Shown: one piece after another, positions 16,882 to 26,292 of the stretch
How positions within the stretch are numbered: the stretch's first letter is position 1
How the letters are laid out: every line of letters begins with the position of its first letter
Assembly: GCA_905214545.1 (NCBI GenBank)
Contig: CAJMMO010000001.1
Span: 124,001-188,000 of the forward strand
Reading direction: 5' to 3'
DNA: 64,000 nucleotides
DNA from: an uncultured bacterium
GTDB taxonomy: Bacteria; Bacillota; Bacilli; Lactobacillales; Lactobacillaceae
Program-made: the position numbers and the translations under genes
Notes under the pieces: generated by a model
Told to the model about the DNA's origin: nothing
The model's database searches: none
What the model saw: only the letters and a program-made list of their open reading frames with translations

Positions 16882-17493
16882 TTAATGAGGGATGTACTTG
16901 AAAGAAGGATTTTGCTCTTTGTCGATTTTGTCCCAGCGCTTTTCCAAGTCGTCGTAAAGGTCCGGGATGGTGGTCTTGTTGACCTTTTCGCCATTCAAAT
17001 CATAGGCTTCGCCAAAGCAGATCTCCATCGGCTGGCGGCGCAGCAGGCCGCCAAAAGTCAGCGGCCCCTGGTAGACGACCGGCACCAGCGGCTTTTTGGC
17101 CAGCTTGGCGATGACAAAGGCGCCGGACTTCAGCTCTGCTGAGTGGCGCGTGCCCGAAGGGAAGATGATCAAGGACAACTTGCCTTGCTTTAAGCCCTTG
17201 ACCGGGGTGCGCAGGGCCGACGGGCCCGGGTGGTTGCGGTCGACCGGGAAGGCGTGGGCGTGCACCATGATAAAGCGCAAGATCGGGTTTTTGAAGAGCT
17301 CGACTTTGGCCATGAACATAAACTCGTCAGGCGAGGCGGCCAGCGCAAATAAAATCGGCTCCCACCAGGTGCGGTGCGGAGCGACCAGCACGTAGTTGCC
17401 TTTCGGCAAGCGTTCTTTGTGGTGAACGTGCAGGTGGCCGTTTAAGACCCAGACCACAAAACGGGCGATTGGTCTGATGAAACGATAGAACAT
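16882..17493 (-). CDS. plsC: 1-acyl-glycerol-3-phosphate acyltransferase family protein
   Basis: A 203-residue membrane-associated acyltransferase that makes phosphatidic acid from lysophosphatidate. Start chosen at the ATG 15 bases inside the open frame because GGAGGAG lies six bases before it on the minus strand. N-terminal hydrophobic segment (FIRPIARFVVWVLNG). Block I reads APHRTWWEP, an HX4E form where the family norm is HX4D; block II FPVDRNHPGP, block III IIFPSGTRHS (usually EGTRS), block IV PLVPVVYQGP. The E-for-D change keeps an acidic partner for the catalytic His, so activity is likely. Same strand as cfa, 66 bases apart: both act on membrane phospholipids. Confidence 0.85.
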   Translation of the reverse strand: MFYRFIRPIARFVVWVLNGHLHVHHKERLPKGNYVLVAPHRTWWEPILFALAASPDEFMFMAKVELFKNPILRFIMVHAHAFPVDRNHPGPSALRTPVKGLKQGKLSLIIFPSGTRHSAELKSGAFVIAKLAKKPLVPVVYQGPLTFGGLLRRQPMEICFGEAYDLNGEKVNKTTIPDLYDDLEKRWDKIDKEQNPSFKYIPH

Positions 17494-17553
17494 AAAACTC
17501 TCCTCCATTAATAACTATGCTATTATAACAAAGCTGAGAAAGGGTGGAAGATA

Positions 17554-18567
17554 ATGGTTAAATTGCTGCCGGGCGAACGGCTCGACTACATGTACAGCGA
17601 CGAGTTGAAGATCATTCAGCGCAGCGACGCGTTCAGCTTTTCTTTGGACACCTTGCTGCTCGCAGATCAGGCTGTGCATTTTTTGAAAAAAAGGGCGCGG
17701 GCCGTCGACTTGTGCGCGGGCAACTGCGCGGCCAGCCTGTATGCGGCCTACCGGTCCAGCGCGCACTTTGACGCTGTCGAAATCCAAGACGACATCGTGA
17801 GCCAGGCCCGCCGGTCGGTTGAAGCCAACCACTACGAAAACCGGATCAAGGTCTGGGCCGGGGATGCCAAAAAGGCAACCGACTTTTTGCCAAAAGACAG
17901 CTACGACTTGGTCATGGTCAACCCGCCTTACTTCAAGGCGCCGGCCGGCCACGTGGTCAACCCCGACGAGGCCAAGGCGATTGCGCGCCACGAGCTGCTC
18001 ATCAACTTGGACCAGGTGGTGGCGACGGCCAGCCAGCTGCTGAAATGGCACGGCAAATTAGTCATCGTCCACCGGCCCGAGCGGTTAGGCGACTTGATCG
18101 TGGCCTGCCACAAGCACGACCTGGCGGTCAAACAGATCCAGCCGTTTTGCCCGCATGCCGGCAGCGACGCCGACTTGTTTGTGGCGGTGGCTTCGCGCCA
18201 CGTCAGCGAGACCGGCTTGGTCTTAAAGAGTCCGATCGTGGTCCATGAACAAGACGGCTCTTTTACACGACAGGTCGACCATATTATTAAGGAAGATAAA
18301 AGCTCTGAGCAGAAATACTACTTCTACGTGCTTTTATGCTCAGACGGTAGCTTCTACGGCGGCTTTACTCCTGACTTAGAGGAACGTGTCGCCAAGCACA
18401 ACGCCGGCAAGGGCGCCAAGTACACCAAGGCCCGCCGGCCCGTCAAGCTGATCTACCACGAAGAATTCAGCGACAAGACCCAGGCCTTGAAGCGCGAGTA
18501 CTGGTTCAAGCACCACGACCGCGCCTGGAAAGAAAGCTTTTTGCGCGAACAGGGCGTCCATTTTTAG
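17554..18567 (+). CDS. fused TrmN6-like methyltransferase and GIY-YIG domain protein
   Basis: A 337-residue two-domain protein. Residues 1-245 form a Rossmann methyltransferase like YabB/TrmN6 (tRNA1Val A37 N6-methyltransferase): [30 protein letters not shown] for SAM, and the N6-adenine motif VMVNPPYF (about residue 127), then [13 protein letters not shown]. Residues about 250-337 are a GIY-YIG domain of the YazA/YhbQ type: [35 protein letters not shown], and a KREYWFK segment with the catalytic-type Glu. In Bacillus these are two adjacent genes (yabB, yazA), so this looks like a fusion by stop-codon loss. Divergent from plsC; the rpsB promoter starts directly at its stop codon. Confidence 0.85.
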   Translation: MVKLLPGERLDYMYSDELKIIQRSDAFSFSLDTLLLADQAVHFLKKRARAVDLCAGNCAASLYAAYRSSAHFDAVEIQDDIVSQARRSVEANHYENRIKVWAGDAKKATDFLPKDSYDLVMVNPPYFKAPAGHVVNPDEAKAIARHELLINLDQVVATASQLLKWHGKLVIVHRPERLGDLIVACHKHDLAVKQIQPFCPHAGSDADLFVAVASRHVSETGLVLKSPIVVHEQDGSFTRQVDHIIKEDKSSEQKYYFYVLLCSDGSFYGGFTPDLEERVAKHNAGKGAKYTKARRPVKLIYHEEFSDKTQALKREYWFKHHDRAWKESFLREQGVHF

Positions 18568-18596
18568 TTGCACGCGCAGGCTTTTTTTTGTAAAAT
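18568..18596 (+). promoter_or_regulatory. promoter for rpsB-tsf
   Basis: TTGCAC (18568-18573), 17 bases, TAAAAT (18591-18596). The -35 begins at the base after the preceding stop codon. Confidence 0.75.
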
Positions 18597-18600
18597 AATT

Positions 18601-18715
18601 AGGCGTGCATTTTGCACGTGAAAACACACATCAGTAGCGATCGCCGGCCGGGTGCCAGACATTGGTCAGCTGGCGAAATGAGCTGTTGAGAGGAAAAAAC
18701 CATAGGAGGATTTTT
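18601..18715 (+). ncRNA. structured 5' leader of rpsB
   Basis: About 115 bases between promoter and rpsB hold a perfect short hairpin CGTGCA-TTT-TGCACG near the 5' end (18604-18618) and a second stem GCCAG / CTGGC (about 18654-18674). Such length and pairing suggest an autoregulatory ribosomal protein leader (S2 binding), by analogy with other r-protein leaders; no family model was applied. Confidence 0.45.
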
Positions 18716-18717
18716 TT

Positions 18718-19506
18718 ATGTCAGTAGTTACTATGAAACAATTGCTGGAAGCAGGCGTGCACTTCGGTCACCAAACCAGAAGATGGGACCCAAGAATGAA
18801 GCAATACATCTTCACTCAAAGAAACGGGATCTACATCATCGACCTGCAAAAGACCATCAAGATGCTGGACGACGCTTACAACTACGTTAAGGCAGTTGCC
18901 AAGGACAACGGCGTTTTCCTGTTTGTTGGTACTAAGAAGCAAGCTCAAGAATCAATCCAAGAAGAAGCTACCCGCGCAGGCCAATACTACGTTAACGAAC
19001 GCTGGCTGGGCGGTACCCTGACTAACTGGAAGACTATCCAAAGCCGGGTTAAGCGTCTGAAGGACTTGAAGACCATGGCCGAAGACGGCACCTTTGACGT
19101 ATTGCCAAAGAAGGAAGCAGCTGTTTTGACCAAGGAAAAGGACAAGCTGCAAAGATTCTTAGGCGGTATCGAAGACATGCCAAGAATTCCAGACGTTTTG
19201 TTCGTAGTTGACCCTAAGAAGGAAAAGATCGCTGTTCACGAGGCCAACATCCTGGGCATCCCAGTTGTTGCCATGGTTGACACCAACACCGACCCAACTC
19301 CTATCGACGTTGTGATCCCATCAAACGATGACGCTATCCGTGCTATCCGCCTGATCTCCGGCGCAATGGCTGACGCTATCATCGAAGGCAAGCAAGGCCA
19401 AGACGACGGCGAAAACGTTGAAAAGGAAATGGCTGACAAGGCTGCTGCCAGCGACTCTGACGACAAGTCAATGGAAGAAATCGCTCAAGAAGACGACGAA
19501 GACTAG
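18718..19506 (+). CDS. rpsB: 30S ribosomal protein S2
   Basis: The 262-residue S2 protein, bound on the solvent side of the 30S and needed for bS1 and mRNA binding. Diagnostic blocks: [46 protein letters not shown] and [20 protein letters not shown]. The C terminus carries an acidic tail ([16 protein letters not shown]) typical of lactobacilli. RBS AGGAGG 7 bases before ATG. Codon use indicates high expression. It is followed after 32 bases by tsf. Confidence 0.98.
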   Translation: MSVVTMKQLLEAGVHFGHQTRRWDPRMKQYIFTQRNGIYIIDLQKTIKMLDDAYNYVKAVAKDNGVFLFVGTKKQAQESIQEEATRAGQYYVNERWLGGTLTNWKTIQSRVKRLKDLKTMAEDGTFDVLPKKEAAVLTKEKDKLQRFLGGIEDMPRIPDVLFVVDPKKEKIAVHEANILGIPVVAMVDTNTDPTPIDVVIPSNDDAIRAIRLISGAMADAIIEGKQGQDDGENVEKEMADKAAASDSDDKSMEEIAQEDDED

Positions 19507-19538
19507 TTTTTAAAAAGTCTAAGGGAGGACTTATAAGC

Positions 19539-20414
19539 ATGGCAAAGATTACTGCTAAGCTCGTTAAGGAATTGCGTGACCGGACCGGTGCCGGCATGAT
19601 GGACTGCAAGAAGGCCTTGGTTAAGGCCGACGGCGACATTGAAAAGGCCGTTAACATCTTGCGTGAAAATGGTGTAGTTAAGGCTGCCAAGAAGAGCGGC
19701 CGCATCGCTGCTGAAGGTTTGGCTGAATACGCAATCGACGGCAACGACGCAGTTATTGTCGAAGTCAACTCCGAAACTGACTTCGTAGCTTCTAACGACA
19801 AGTTCATCAAGCTGGTTGACGACATCACCAAGGCTATTTTGGCCGCTAAGCCAAAGGACTTGAAGGAAGCCATGGCTGCTAAGCTTGGTGACGGCACTAT
19901 CGAATCAGCAATTACCGACCTGACTGCCGTTATCGGCGAAAAGCTGACCTTGAGAAGATTCGAATTCTTGACTAAGAACGATGACGAAGTCTTTGGTGCT
20001 TACAAGCACAACAATGGTGCCATCGTTGCGCTGACCAAGGTGCAAGGCGGCAGCGAAGAAGTTGCCAAGAACGTGGCAATGCACGTTGCAGCCATCAACC
20101 CAGAATACCTGGACAAGGACTCAGTACCAGCTGACGAACTTGCTCGCCAAACTGAAGTCTTCACTAAGGAGACCGAAAAGGAAGGCAAGCCGGCTAAGAT
20201 CGTGCCAATGATCGTTAAGGGCCGTGTCAACAAGTACCTGAGCGAAATTTGCCTGGTTGACCAGCCATACGTTAAGGACGACAAGATGACTGTCGGCGAA
20301 TACGCTAAGTCTGAAAACGCTAAGGTTACCGGCTACCTCCGCTTTGAAGTAGGCGAAGGCCTGGAACACCGTTCAGAAGACTTCGCAGCCGAAGTTGCAG
20401 AACAAATGAAATAA
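19539..20414 (+). CDS. tsf: elongation factor Ts
   Basis: The 291-residue guanine nucleotide exchange factor of EF-Tu. The UBA-like N terminus (VKELRDRTGAGMMDCKKAL) and the TDFV motif (VNSETDFVASNDKF, about residues 76-89) that contacts EF-Tu are present, followed by the two core subdomains (NVAMHVAAINPEYL). It forms the classical rpsB-tsf unit and is closed by a strong terminator. Codon use is that of highly expressed genes. Confidence 0.98.
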   Translation: MAKITAKLVKELRDRTGAGMMDCKKALVKADGDIEKAVNILRENGVVKAAKKSGRIAAEGLAEYAIDGNDAVIVEVNSETDFVASNDKFIKLVDDITKAILAAKPKDLKEAMAAKLGDGTIESAITDLTAVIGEKLTLRRFEFLTKNDDEVFGAYKHNNGAIVALTKVQGGSEEVAKNVAMHVAAINPEYLDKDSVPADELARQTEVFTKETEKEGKPAKIVPMIVKGRVNKYLSEICLVDQPYVKDDKMTVGEYAKSENAKVTGYLRFEVGEGLEHRSEDFAAEVAEQMK

Positions 20415-20435
20415 GACTGTTCATGGTCTTTTTAA

Positions 20436-20466
20436 AGAAGGTGTACACTGTGCACCTTCTTTTTTT
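20436..20466 (+). terminator. intrinsic terminator after tsf
   Basis: AGAAGGTG (20436-20443) pairs with CACCTTCT (20453-20460), further pairing toward the loop, followed by T6. Confidence 0.9.
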
Positions 20467-20481
20467 GCGGCCAGAATTATA

Positions 20482-20490
20482 TGCTAAAAT
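20482..20490 (+). promoter_or_regulatory. extended -10 promoter for pyrH
   Basis: TGCTAAAAT is an extended -10 element 27 bases before the pyrH ATG; only a poor -35 (TTGCGG, 14-base gap, inside the terminator tail) is present. Confidence 0.5.
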
Positions 20491-20504
20491 GATATGAGTT
20501 ATAG

Positions 20505-21241
<737 letters not shown>

Positions 21242-21242
<1 letters not shown>

Positions 21243-21799
21243 TGAATAACGAAATCATCACTAAAGCTCAAAGCAACATGGACGTGTCCATTAAAAAGTA
21301 CAAGCAAAACCTGGCCACCATCCGGGCCGGCGTAGCCAATGCTTCTCTGCTGGACGACGTCAAGGTTGACTACTACGGCGCCCCGACGCCGCTGACCCAA
21401 ATGTCATCAGTGACGATCCCAGAACCCCGCGTTTTGATGATCAGCCCTTACGACAAGTCCAGCCTGGACGACATCGAACACGCCATTTTGGCTTCTAACT
21501 TAGGCCTGACTCCGGCTAACGACGGCAAGGTCATCCGCTTAGTCATCCCGCAACTGACTGGCGAACGCCGCCAAGAAATCGCCAAGGAAGTCGGCAAGAT
21601 GGCTGAACAAGCCAAGATCGCTGTCCGCAACGTCCGCCGCGAAGCCATGGACAAGTTGAAGCGCTCAGAAAAAGCCGGCGACATCACCGAAGACCAGCAG
21701 CACGACTTAGAAAAGCAAGTCCAGAAAGTGACCGACAACGCCACTAAGAAGATCGACGAACTGGCCGACAACAAGCGCAAGGAGATCACTGAAGGCTAA
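21242..21799 (+). CDS. frr: ribosome recycling factor
   Basis: A 185-residue tRNA-shaped protein which, with EF-G, splits post-termination ribosomes. Conserved blocks: [39 protein letters not shown] and [17 protein letters not shown]. One-base overlaps with both pyrH (TAATG) and uppS (TAATG) show tight translational coupling. Length and motifs normal. Confidence 0.98.
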
Positions 21800-22515
21800 T
21801 GGCTGAGCAAAAAACCTGCCGCCACCTGGCCATCATCATGGATGGCAACGGCCGCTGGGCCAAAGCGCAGGGCAAACCCCGCGTGGCCGGCCACCAAGAG
21901 GGGATGGAGAACGTCCGCCGCATCGCGTTGGCTGCCAGCGCAATGGGCGTCAAAGTCTTGACCCTCTATGCCTTTTCTACGGAAAACTGGGCGCGGCCGA
22001 AGCAGGAAGTGGCGTTTTTGATGAACCTGCCCGTCCGCTTTTTCAACCACTACATGCCCATGCTGATGGAAAACCAGATCAAGGTGAACATCATGGGCTT
22101 TATGGACCGCTTGCCGCAAAAAACGCTGGCGGTCGTCGAAAAAGCACAAGAGCAAACTAAGAACAACACGGGCATGGTATTGAACTTTGCCTTCAACTAC
22201 GGCAGCCGGGCCGAAATCACGGCGGCCTGCCGCAAGCTGGCCGCACGCTGTGCAGCAGGGGAGCTGGAACCTGCCGCCATCACGGAAGACATGATCAGCC
22301 AGGAGCTGATGACGGGTAAGTTCGGCGACTTAGCCAACCCGGACCTGCTGATCCGGACGTCTGGCGAACAGCGCCTGTCGAACTTCCTGCTCTGGCAGCT
22401 TGCTTACAGCGAGTTTTACTTCACCGACAAGTACTGGCCCGACTTTGACAAGGCCGACTTGGCGGCTGCTATTAGTGCGTTTGAAAAACGCGATCGTCGT
22501 TTTGGAAAGATTTAG
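21799..22515 (+). CDS. uppS: undecaprenyl pyrophosphate synthase
   Basis: A 238-residue cis-prenyltransferase that makes the C55 lipid carrier for peptidoglycan and wall polymers. The pyrophosphate-binding start [21 protein letters not shown] (catalytic Asp in MDGNGRWA, residue 15), [21 protein letters not shown] and the C-terminal [23 protein letters not shown] are all conserved. Stop nine bases before cdsA start; the next gene makes CDP-diacylglycerol, so the two lipid precursor genes are co-transcribed. Confidence 0.97.
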   Translation: MAEQKTCRHLAIIMDGNGRWAKAQGKPRVAGHQEGMENVRRIALAASAMGVKVLTLYAFSTENWARPKQEVAFLMNLPVRFFNHYMPMLMENQIKVNIMGFMDRLPQKTLAVVEKAQEQTKNNTGMVLNFAFNYGSRAEITAACRKLAARCAAGELEPAAITEDMISQELMTGKFGDLANPDLLIRTSGEQRLSNFLLWQLAYSEFYFTDKYWPDFDKADLAAAISAFEKRDRRFGKI

Positions 22516-22524
22516 AAAGAGCTT

Positions 22525-23316
22525 ATGAAACAAAGAGTCATCACGGCAGTTGTTGCCTTGTGTTTGTTTATTCCAATTGTGTGGGCCGGCGGCATTTGGA
22601 TCGACCTGGCCGCAGCGCTGTTTGCCGCTATCGGCATCAGCGAAATTTTCTTGATGAAAAAAAGGGTCCTGGTCTCATTCGAGTTCCTGCTGGCCCTGCT
22701 GGCCACTTTAACCATGGCGGTGCCCAACAGTTTCTTTAACTTCTTGCCGCCGCACCTGGGCCGGCTGAACATCTACTTCATTTTCGTCATGCTGCTCCTT
22801 GTCTGGACTGTTTTTTCCAAAAACAAGGTCAACTTGGACGACGTCGGTGTCTACACCGTCGCTTCGATGTACATCGGCACGGGCTTTCACTACATGGCTG
22901 CGATCAGAAACGCACAGCAGGGTTTGGCCCTTTTGTGCTACGTCTTCGTCGTTGTGTGGTCGACTGATATCTTTGCCTACACCTTTGGCCGCAAGATCGG
23001 CTGCCACAAGCTGTGGCCGGTAATTTCGCCAAACAAGACTTGGGAAGGCTCCATCGCGGGCTGCCTCATGGCCGTCCTGCTCACGACCGTCTACGTCTTC
23101 TTGGTACCGGTCAACAGACCGAAGGCCGCTTTGATTATCGCCAGCCTGTTTTTGTCCATCGTCGGCCAGATCGGGGACCTGGTGGAATCGGCCTACAAGC
23201 GCCACTACGGCATCAAGGACTCCGGCAAGATTTTACCGGGCCACGGCGGCATCTTGGACCGCTTCGATTCAATGCTCTTCGTGCTGCCGACTGTTGCCCT
23301 GCTGGGCGTCCTTTAG
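22525..23316 (+). CDS. cdsA: phosphatidate cytidylyltransferase
   Basis: A 263-residue polytopic membrane enzyme converting phosphatidic acid and CTP to CDP-diacylglycerol, the branch point to phosphatidylglycerol and cardiolipin. The family signature SAYKRHYGIKDSGKILPGHG followed by GILDRFDS is complete near the C terminus (about residues 232-258). At least seven hydrophobic segments. It follows uppS by 9 bases and is followed by rseP after 10 bases. Confidence 0.96.
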   Translation: MKQRVITAVVALCLFIPIVWAGGIWIDLAAALFAAIGISEIFLMKKRVLVSFEFLLALLATLTMAVPNSFFNFLPPHLGRLNIYFIFVMLLLVWTVFSKNKVNLDDVGVYTVASMYIGTGFHYMAAIRNAQQGLALLCYVFVVVWSTDIFAYTFGRKIGCHKLWPVISPNKTWEGSIAGCLMAVLLTTVYVFLVPVNRPKAALIIASLFLSIVGQIGDLVESAYKRHYGIKDSGKILPGHGGILDRFDSMLFVLPTVALLGVL

Positions 23317-23326
23317 GAAGTAAAGC

Positions 23327-24571
23327 ATGAAGGGAATCTTAATCTTTATTGTCGTCTTCGGCGTGCTCGTCTTCGTCCACGAGCTCGGCCACTTTGTCAT
23401 GGCCAAAAGGGCTGGCGTGCTGGTGCGGGAATTCTCCATCGGCATGGGGCCCAAGCTTCTGCAAACCCGGCGCGGCGAGACGACCTATACCTTGCGCTGG
23501 CTGCCGCTGGGCGGCTACGTCCGCTTAGCCGGCAGCGACGATTCAGCGCAGATCGACCCCGGCACTAACGTCGTCTTGGCGCTGGATGAAGCCGGCAAGG
23601 TCAAGCGCATCGACGCATCCGAGTCCGACCTGCCGATCGAAGGCATCCCCGTCCAAGTCGAAAAAGCCGACTTAGTCGACAACTTGACGATTTTAGGCCG
23701 GGAAAATGGCTTAGAGGAGAAGACCTACCAGGTCGACCCGAAGGCCACCTTGATCGATAAAGACCACGACGAGCTGATCATCGCCCCGCGCAGCCGCCAG
23801 TTTGAACAGGCCACGACCTGGCAGAAACTGGGCACCAACGTGGCGGGCCCTTTGATGAACATCCTGCTCGGCTTTGTCGTCTTTATGATCTGGACTTTTT
23901 TGGCAGCTGGACCGGGCACCACGACCATCGGCCAGGTGCAAAGCGGGATGCCGGCGGCCCAAGCAGGGCTGCAGGCCGGCGACCGCGTCGTTGCTATTAA
24001 TAAGAAGAAAATCACTGCTTTTTACCAAATCAGCCAAGAGCTGAGCAAAGGCAAAAAGGCCAAGGTTACTGTCAAAAGAAAGGGCAGCTACCGCACCGTG
24101 AGCTTAAAACCTAAGCGCGTGCGCCAGGGCAGCCAGACCGTCTACCAGATCGGGATCATGGCCAAGCCTGACAACAGCGCCGGCGCCAAGGCCAAGCGCG
24201 GCTGGCAGACCAGCGTGCAGACGACCGGGATGATCTTCCGGGCCGTCGGCGACCTGTTCACCAACTTCAGCTTGAACAAGCTGTCGGGCCCAGTCGGCAT
24301 CTACTCGGCCACCGCGCGCGTTTCGCGCTACGGCTTAGAGGCCGTGCTGGCCTTCACCGCCATGATCTCCATCAACTTGGGGATCGTCAACTTGATCCCG
24401 ATTCCGGGCCTAGACGGCGGCAAGCTCTTGCTCAACATCATCGAGCTGTTCCGGGGCAAACCGATTAAGCCGGAACACGAGACGATTATCGATTTAATCG
24501 GCGTCGCTTTTTTGTTATTATTGATCATTGCAGTTACAGGGAATGATATTTACCGCTACTTCATCAAGTAG
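23327..24571 (+). CDS. rseP: RseP/Eep-type site-2 intramembrane metalloprotease
   Basis: A 414-residue membrane zinc protease cutting substrates within the membrane (anti-sigma factors, signal peptide remnants). HELGH (residues 18-22, His18, Glu19, His22) in the first transmembrane helix is the metal-binding site, and NLIPIPGLDGGK near residue 360 supplies the third ligand. Between lies a PDZ domain (GQVQSGMPAAQAGLQAGDRVVAINKKKI begins at about residue 203). Gene place between cdsA and proS is standard for Firmicutes. Natural substrates cannot be read from here. Confidence 0.95.
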   Translation: MKGILIFIVVFGVLVFVHELGHFVMAKRAGVLVREFSIGMGPKLLQTRRGETTYTLRWLPLGGYVRLAGSDDSAQIDPGTNVVLALDEAGKVKRIDASESDLPIEGIPVQVEKADLVDNLTILGRENGLEEKTYQVDPKATLIDKDHDELIIAPRSRQFEQATTWQKLGTNVAGPLMNILLGFVVFMIWTFLAAGPGTTTIGQVQSGMPAAQAGLQAGDRVVAINKKKITAFYQISQELSKGKKAKVTVKRKGSYRTVSLKPKRVRQGSQTVYQIGIMAKPDNSAGAKAKRGWQTSVQTTGMIFRAVGDLFTNFSLNKLSGPVGIYSATARVSRYGLEAVLAFTAMISINLGIVNLIPIPGLDGGKLLLNIIELFRGKPIKPEHETIIDLIGVAFLLLLIIAVTGNDIYRYFIK

Positions 24572-24589
24572 CAATTTAGGAGGAAAAGA

Positions 24590-26287
24590 ATGCGGCAATC
24601 TAGTTTTTTCATGCCGACCTTAAAGGAAACGCCTGCAGACGCAGTTGCTAAAAGCCACCAGCTGATGCTGCGGGGCGGTTACATCAGACAAGTGACGGCG
24701 GGGGTTTACGCCTACCTGCCTTTGGCTTACCGGGTCTTGAACAAGGCACAAAAGATCATGGAAGAAGAAATGGAAAAGATCAATGTGCCCGAAATGCTCA
24801 TGCCGGCTTTGCTGCCAGCCAGCCTGTGGGAAGAATCAGGCCGTCTGGAAAAGTACGGCGCTGAGATGTTCCGGTTAAACGACCGTCACGACCGGCCTTC
24901 ACTGCTGGGCCCAACTCATGAAGAAACCTTTACCGAACTGATTGCCAAGAACCTGAAGAGCTACAAGCAGATGCCAATCTCCTTGTACCAGATTCAGACT
25001 AAGTTCAGAGACGAAAACAGACCGCGCTTCGGCCTGTTGCGCGGCCGCGAGTTCATCATGCTCGACGCTTACAGCTTTGCCGCAACGCGCGAGCAGCTGG
25101 ACAAGCAGTTTGACGACGAAAAGCGCGCCTTTGAAAACGTCTACCGCCGCTGCGGTCTGACCGTCAGACCAGTTATTGCCGACTCCGGTACGATGGGCGG
25201 CAAGGACTCAACTGAATTCCAGGCTCCGGCAGCCATCGGCGAAGACACCATCGCGGTCAACGCCAGCGGCACTTACGCAGCCAACCTGGAAATGGCCCAA
25301 AGTGTCGACGACTTCAAGCCTGAACCAGAAGAAGAAAAAGAGCTGCACAAGGTGGCTACGCCTGGTTGCGACACGATTGAAAAGCTGGCTGCCTTTTTAA
25401 AGGTCCCAGCCACCAGAATCGTGAAGTCCATCATCTACATGGCAGACGGCAAGCCGGTCTTGGTTTTGATCCGCGGCGACAAGCAGATCAACGAAGCAAA
25501 GCTGGCCCACGTGATCGACGCCAACGACATCCACGAAGCCGCAACTGAAGACTTGGTTAAAATTGCCGGCGTGACTAAGGGCTCTGTCGGCCCAATTGAC
25601 GCCGACTTTGCCGACCAGATCATCGCCGACGAAACGGTCAAGAACCTGGTCAACTTCGTTGTCGGTGCCGGCGTTGACGATGCCCAATTCGAAAACGCCA
25701 ACCTGGACCGCGACTTCAAGGTCGACCAATTTGCCGACATCCGCGTGGCCAACGAAGGCGAACTGGACCCAATCGACCACGAACCGCTGCAATTTACTAC
25801 TTCTATTGAAGTAGGCCACATCTTCAAGCTGGGCACCTACTACACCGAAACCATGGGTGCCGACTTCTTAGACAACAACGGCAAGAGCAAGCCGGTCATC
25901 ATGGGTTCTTACGGCATCGGCGTGACTCGGATGCTGTCAGCCATCGTTGAACAGCACTTGACCGACAACGGCATCGCTTGGCCAAAGGAAATCGCACCGT
26001 TTGCCATCCACATCGTCCAGATGAAGATGAACGACGACGCCCAAACCGAGCTTTCCGAAAAATTGGAAAAAGAGCAGGGTCAAAAGTACGACGTGCTCTA
26101 CGACGACAGAAAAGAACGTCCTGGCGTCAAGTTCAACGACGCCGACTTGGTTGGCGCACCGCTGCGCATCACCGTCGGGCGCAAGGCCAAGGACGGCGTT
26201 GTCGAAGTTAAGCGTCCAACTGACGACAAGGCACAAGAAGTCAAAGTTTCCGACTTGGCTGCTTTAGTAGAAAAAGAGTTAGGGTAA
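24590..26287 (+). CDS. proS: prolyl-tRNA synthetase (bacterial type with editing domain)
   Basis: A 565-residue class II synthetase. Motif 1 region TAGVYAYLPLAYRVLNK, motif 2 FRDENRPRFGLLRGREFIMLDAYSF, and motif 3 GSYGIGVTRMLSA are present; between motif 2 and 3 sits the INS editing domain (about residues 225-390; LVLIRGDKQINEAKL, GSVGPI) that removes alanine mischarged on tRNAPro. RBS AGGAGG before ATG. It precedes polC by five bases. Confidence 0.97.
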   Translation: MRQSSFFMPTLKETPADAVAKSHQLMLRGGYIRQVTAGVYAYLPLAYRVLNKAQKIMEEEMEKINVPEMLMPALLPASLWEESGRLEKYGAEMFRLNDRHDRPSLLGPTHEETFTELIAKNLKSYKQMPISLYQIQTKFRDENRPRFGLLRGREFIMLDAYSFAATREQLDKQFDDEKRAFENVYRRCGLTVRPVIADSGTMGGKDSTEFQAPAAIGEDTIAVNASGTYAANLEMAQSVDDFKPEPEEEKELHKVATPGCDTIEKLAAFLKVPATRIVKSIIYMADGKPVLVLIRGDKQINEAKLAHVIDANDIHEAATEDLVKIAGVTKGSVGPIDADFADQIIADETVKNLVNFVVGAGVDDAQFENANLDRDFKVDQFADIRVANEGELDPIDHEPLQFTTSIEVGHIFKLGTYYTETMGADFLDNNGKSKPVIMGSYGIGVTRMLSAIVEQHLTDNGIAWPKEIAPFAIHIVQMKMNDDAQTELSEKLEKEQGQKYDVLYDDRKERPGVKFNDADLVGAPLRITVGRKAKDGVVEVKRPTDDKAQEVKVSDLAALVEKELG

Positions 26288-26292
26288 TTTTT

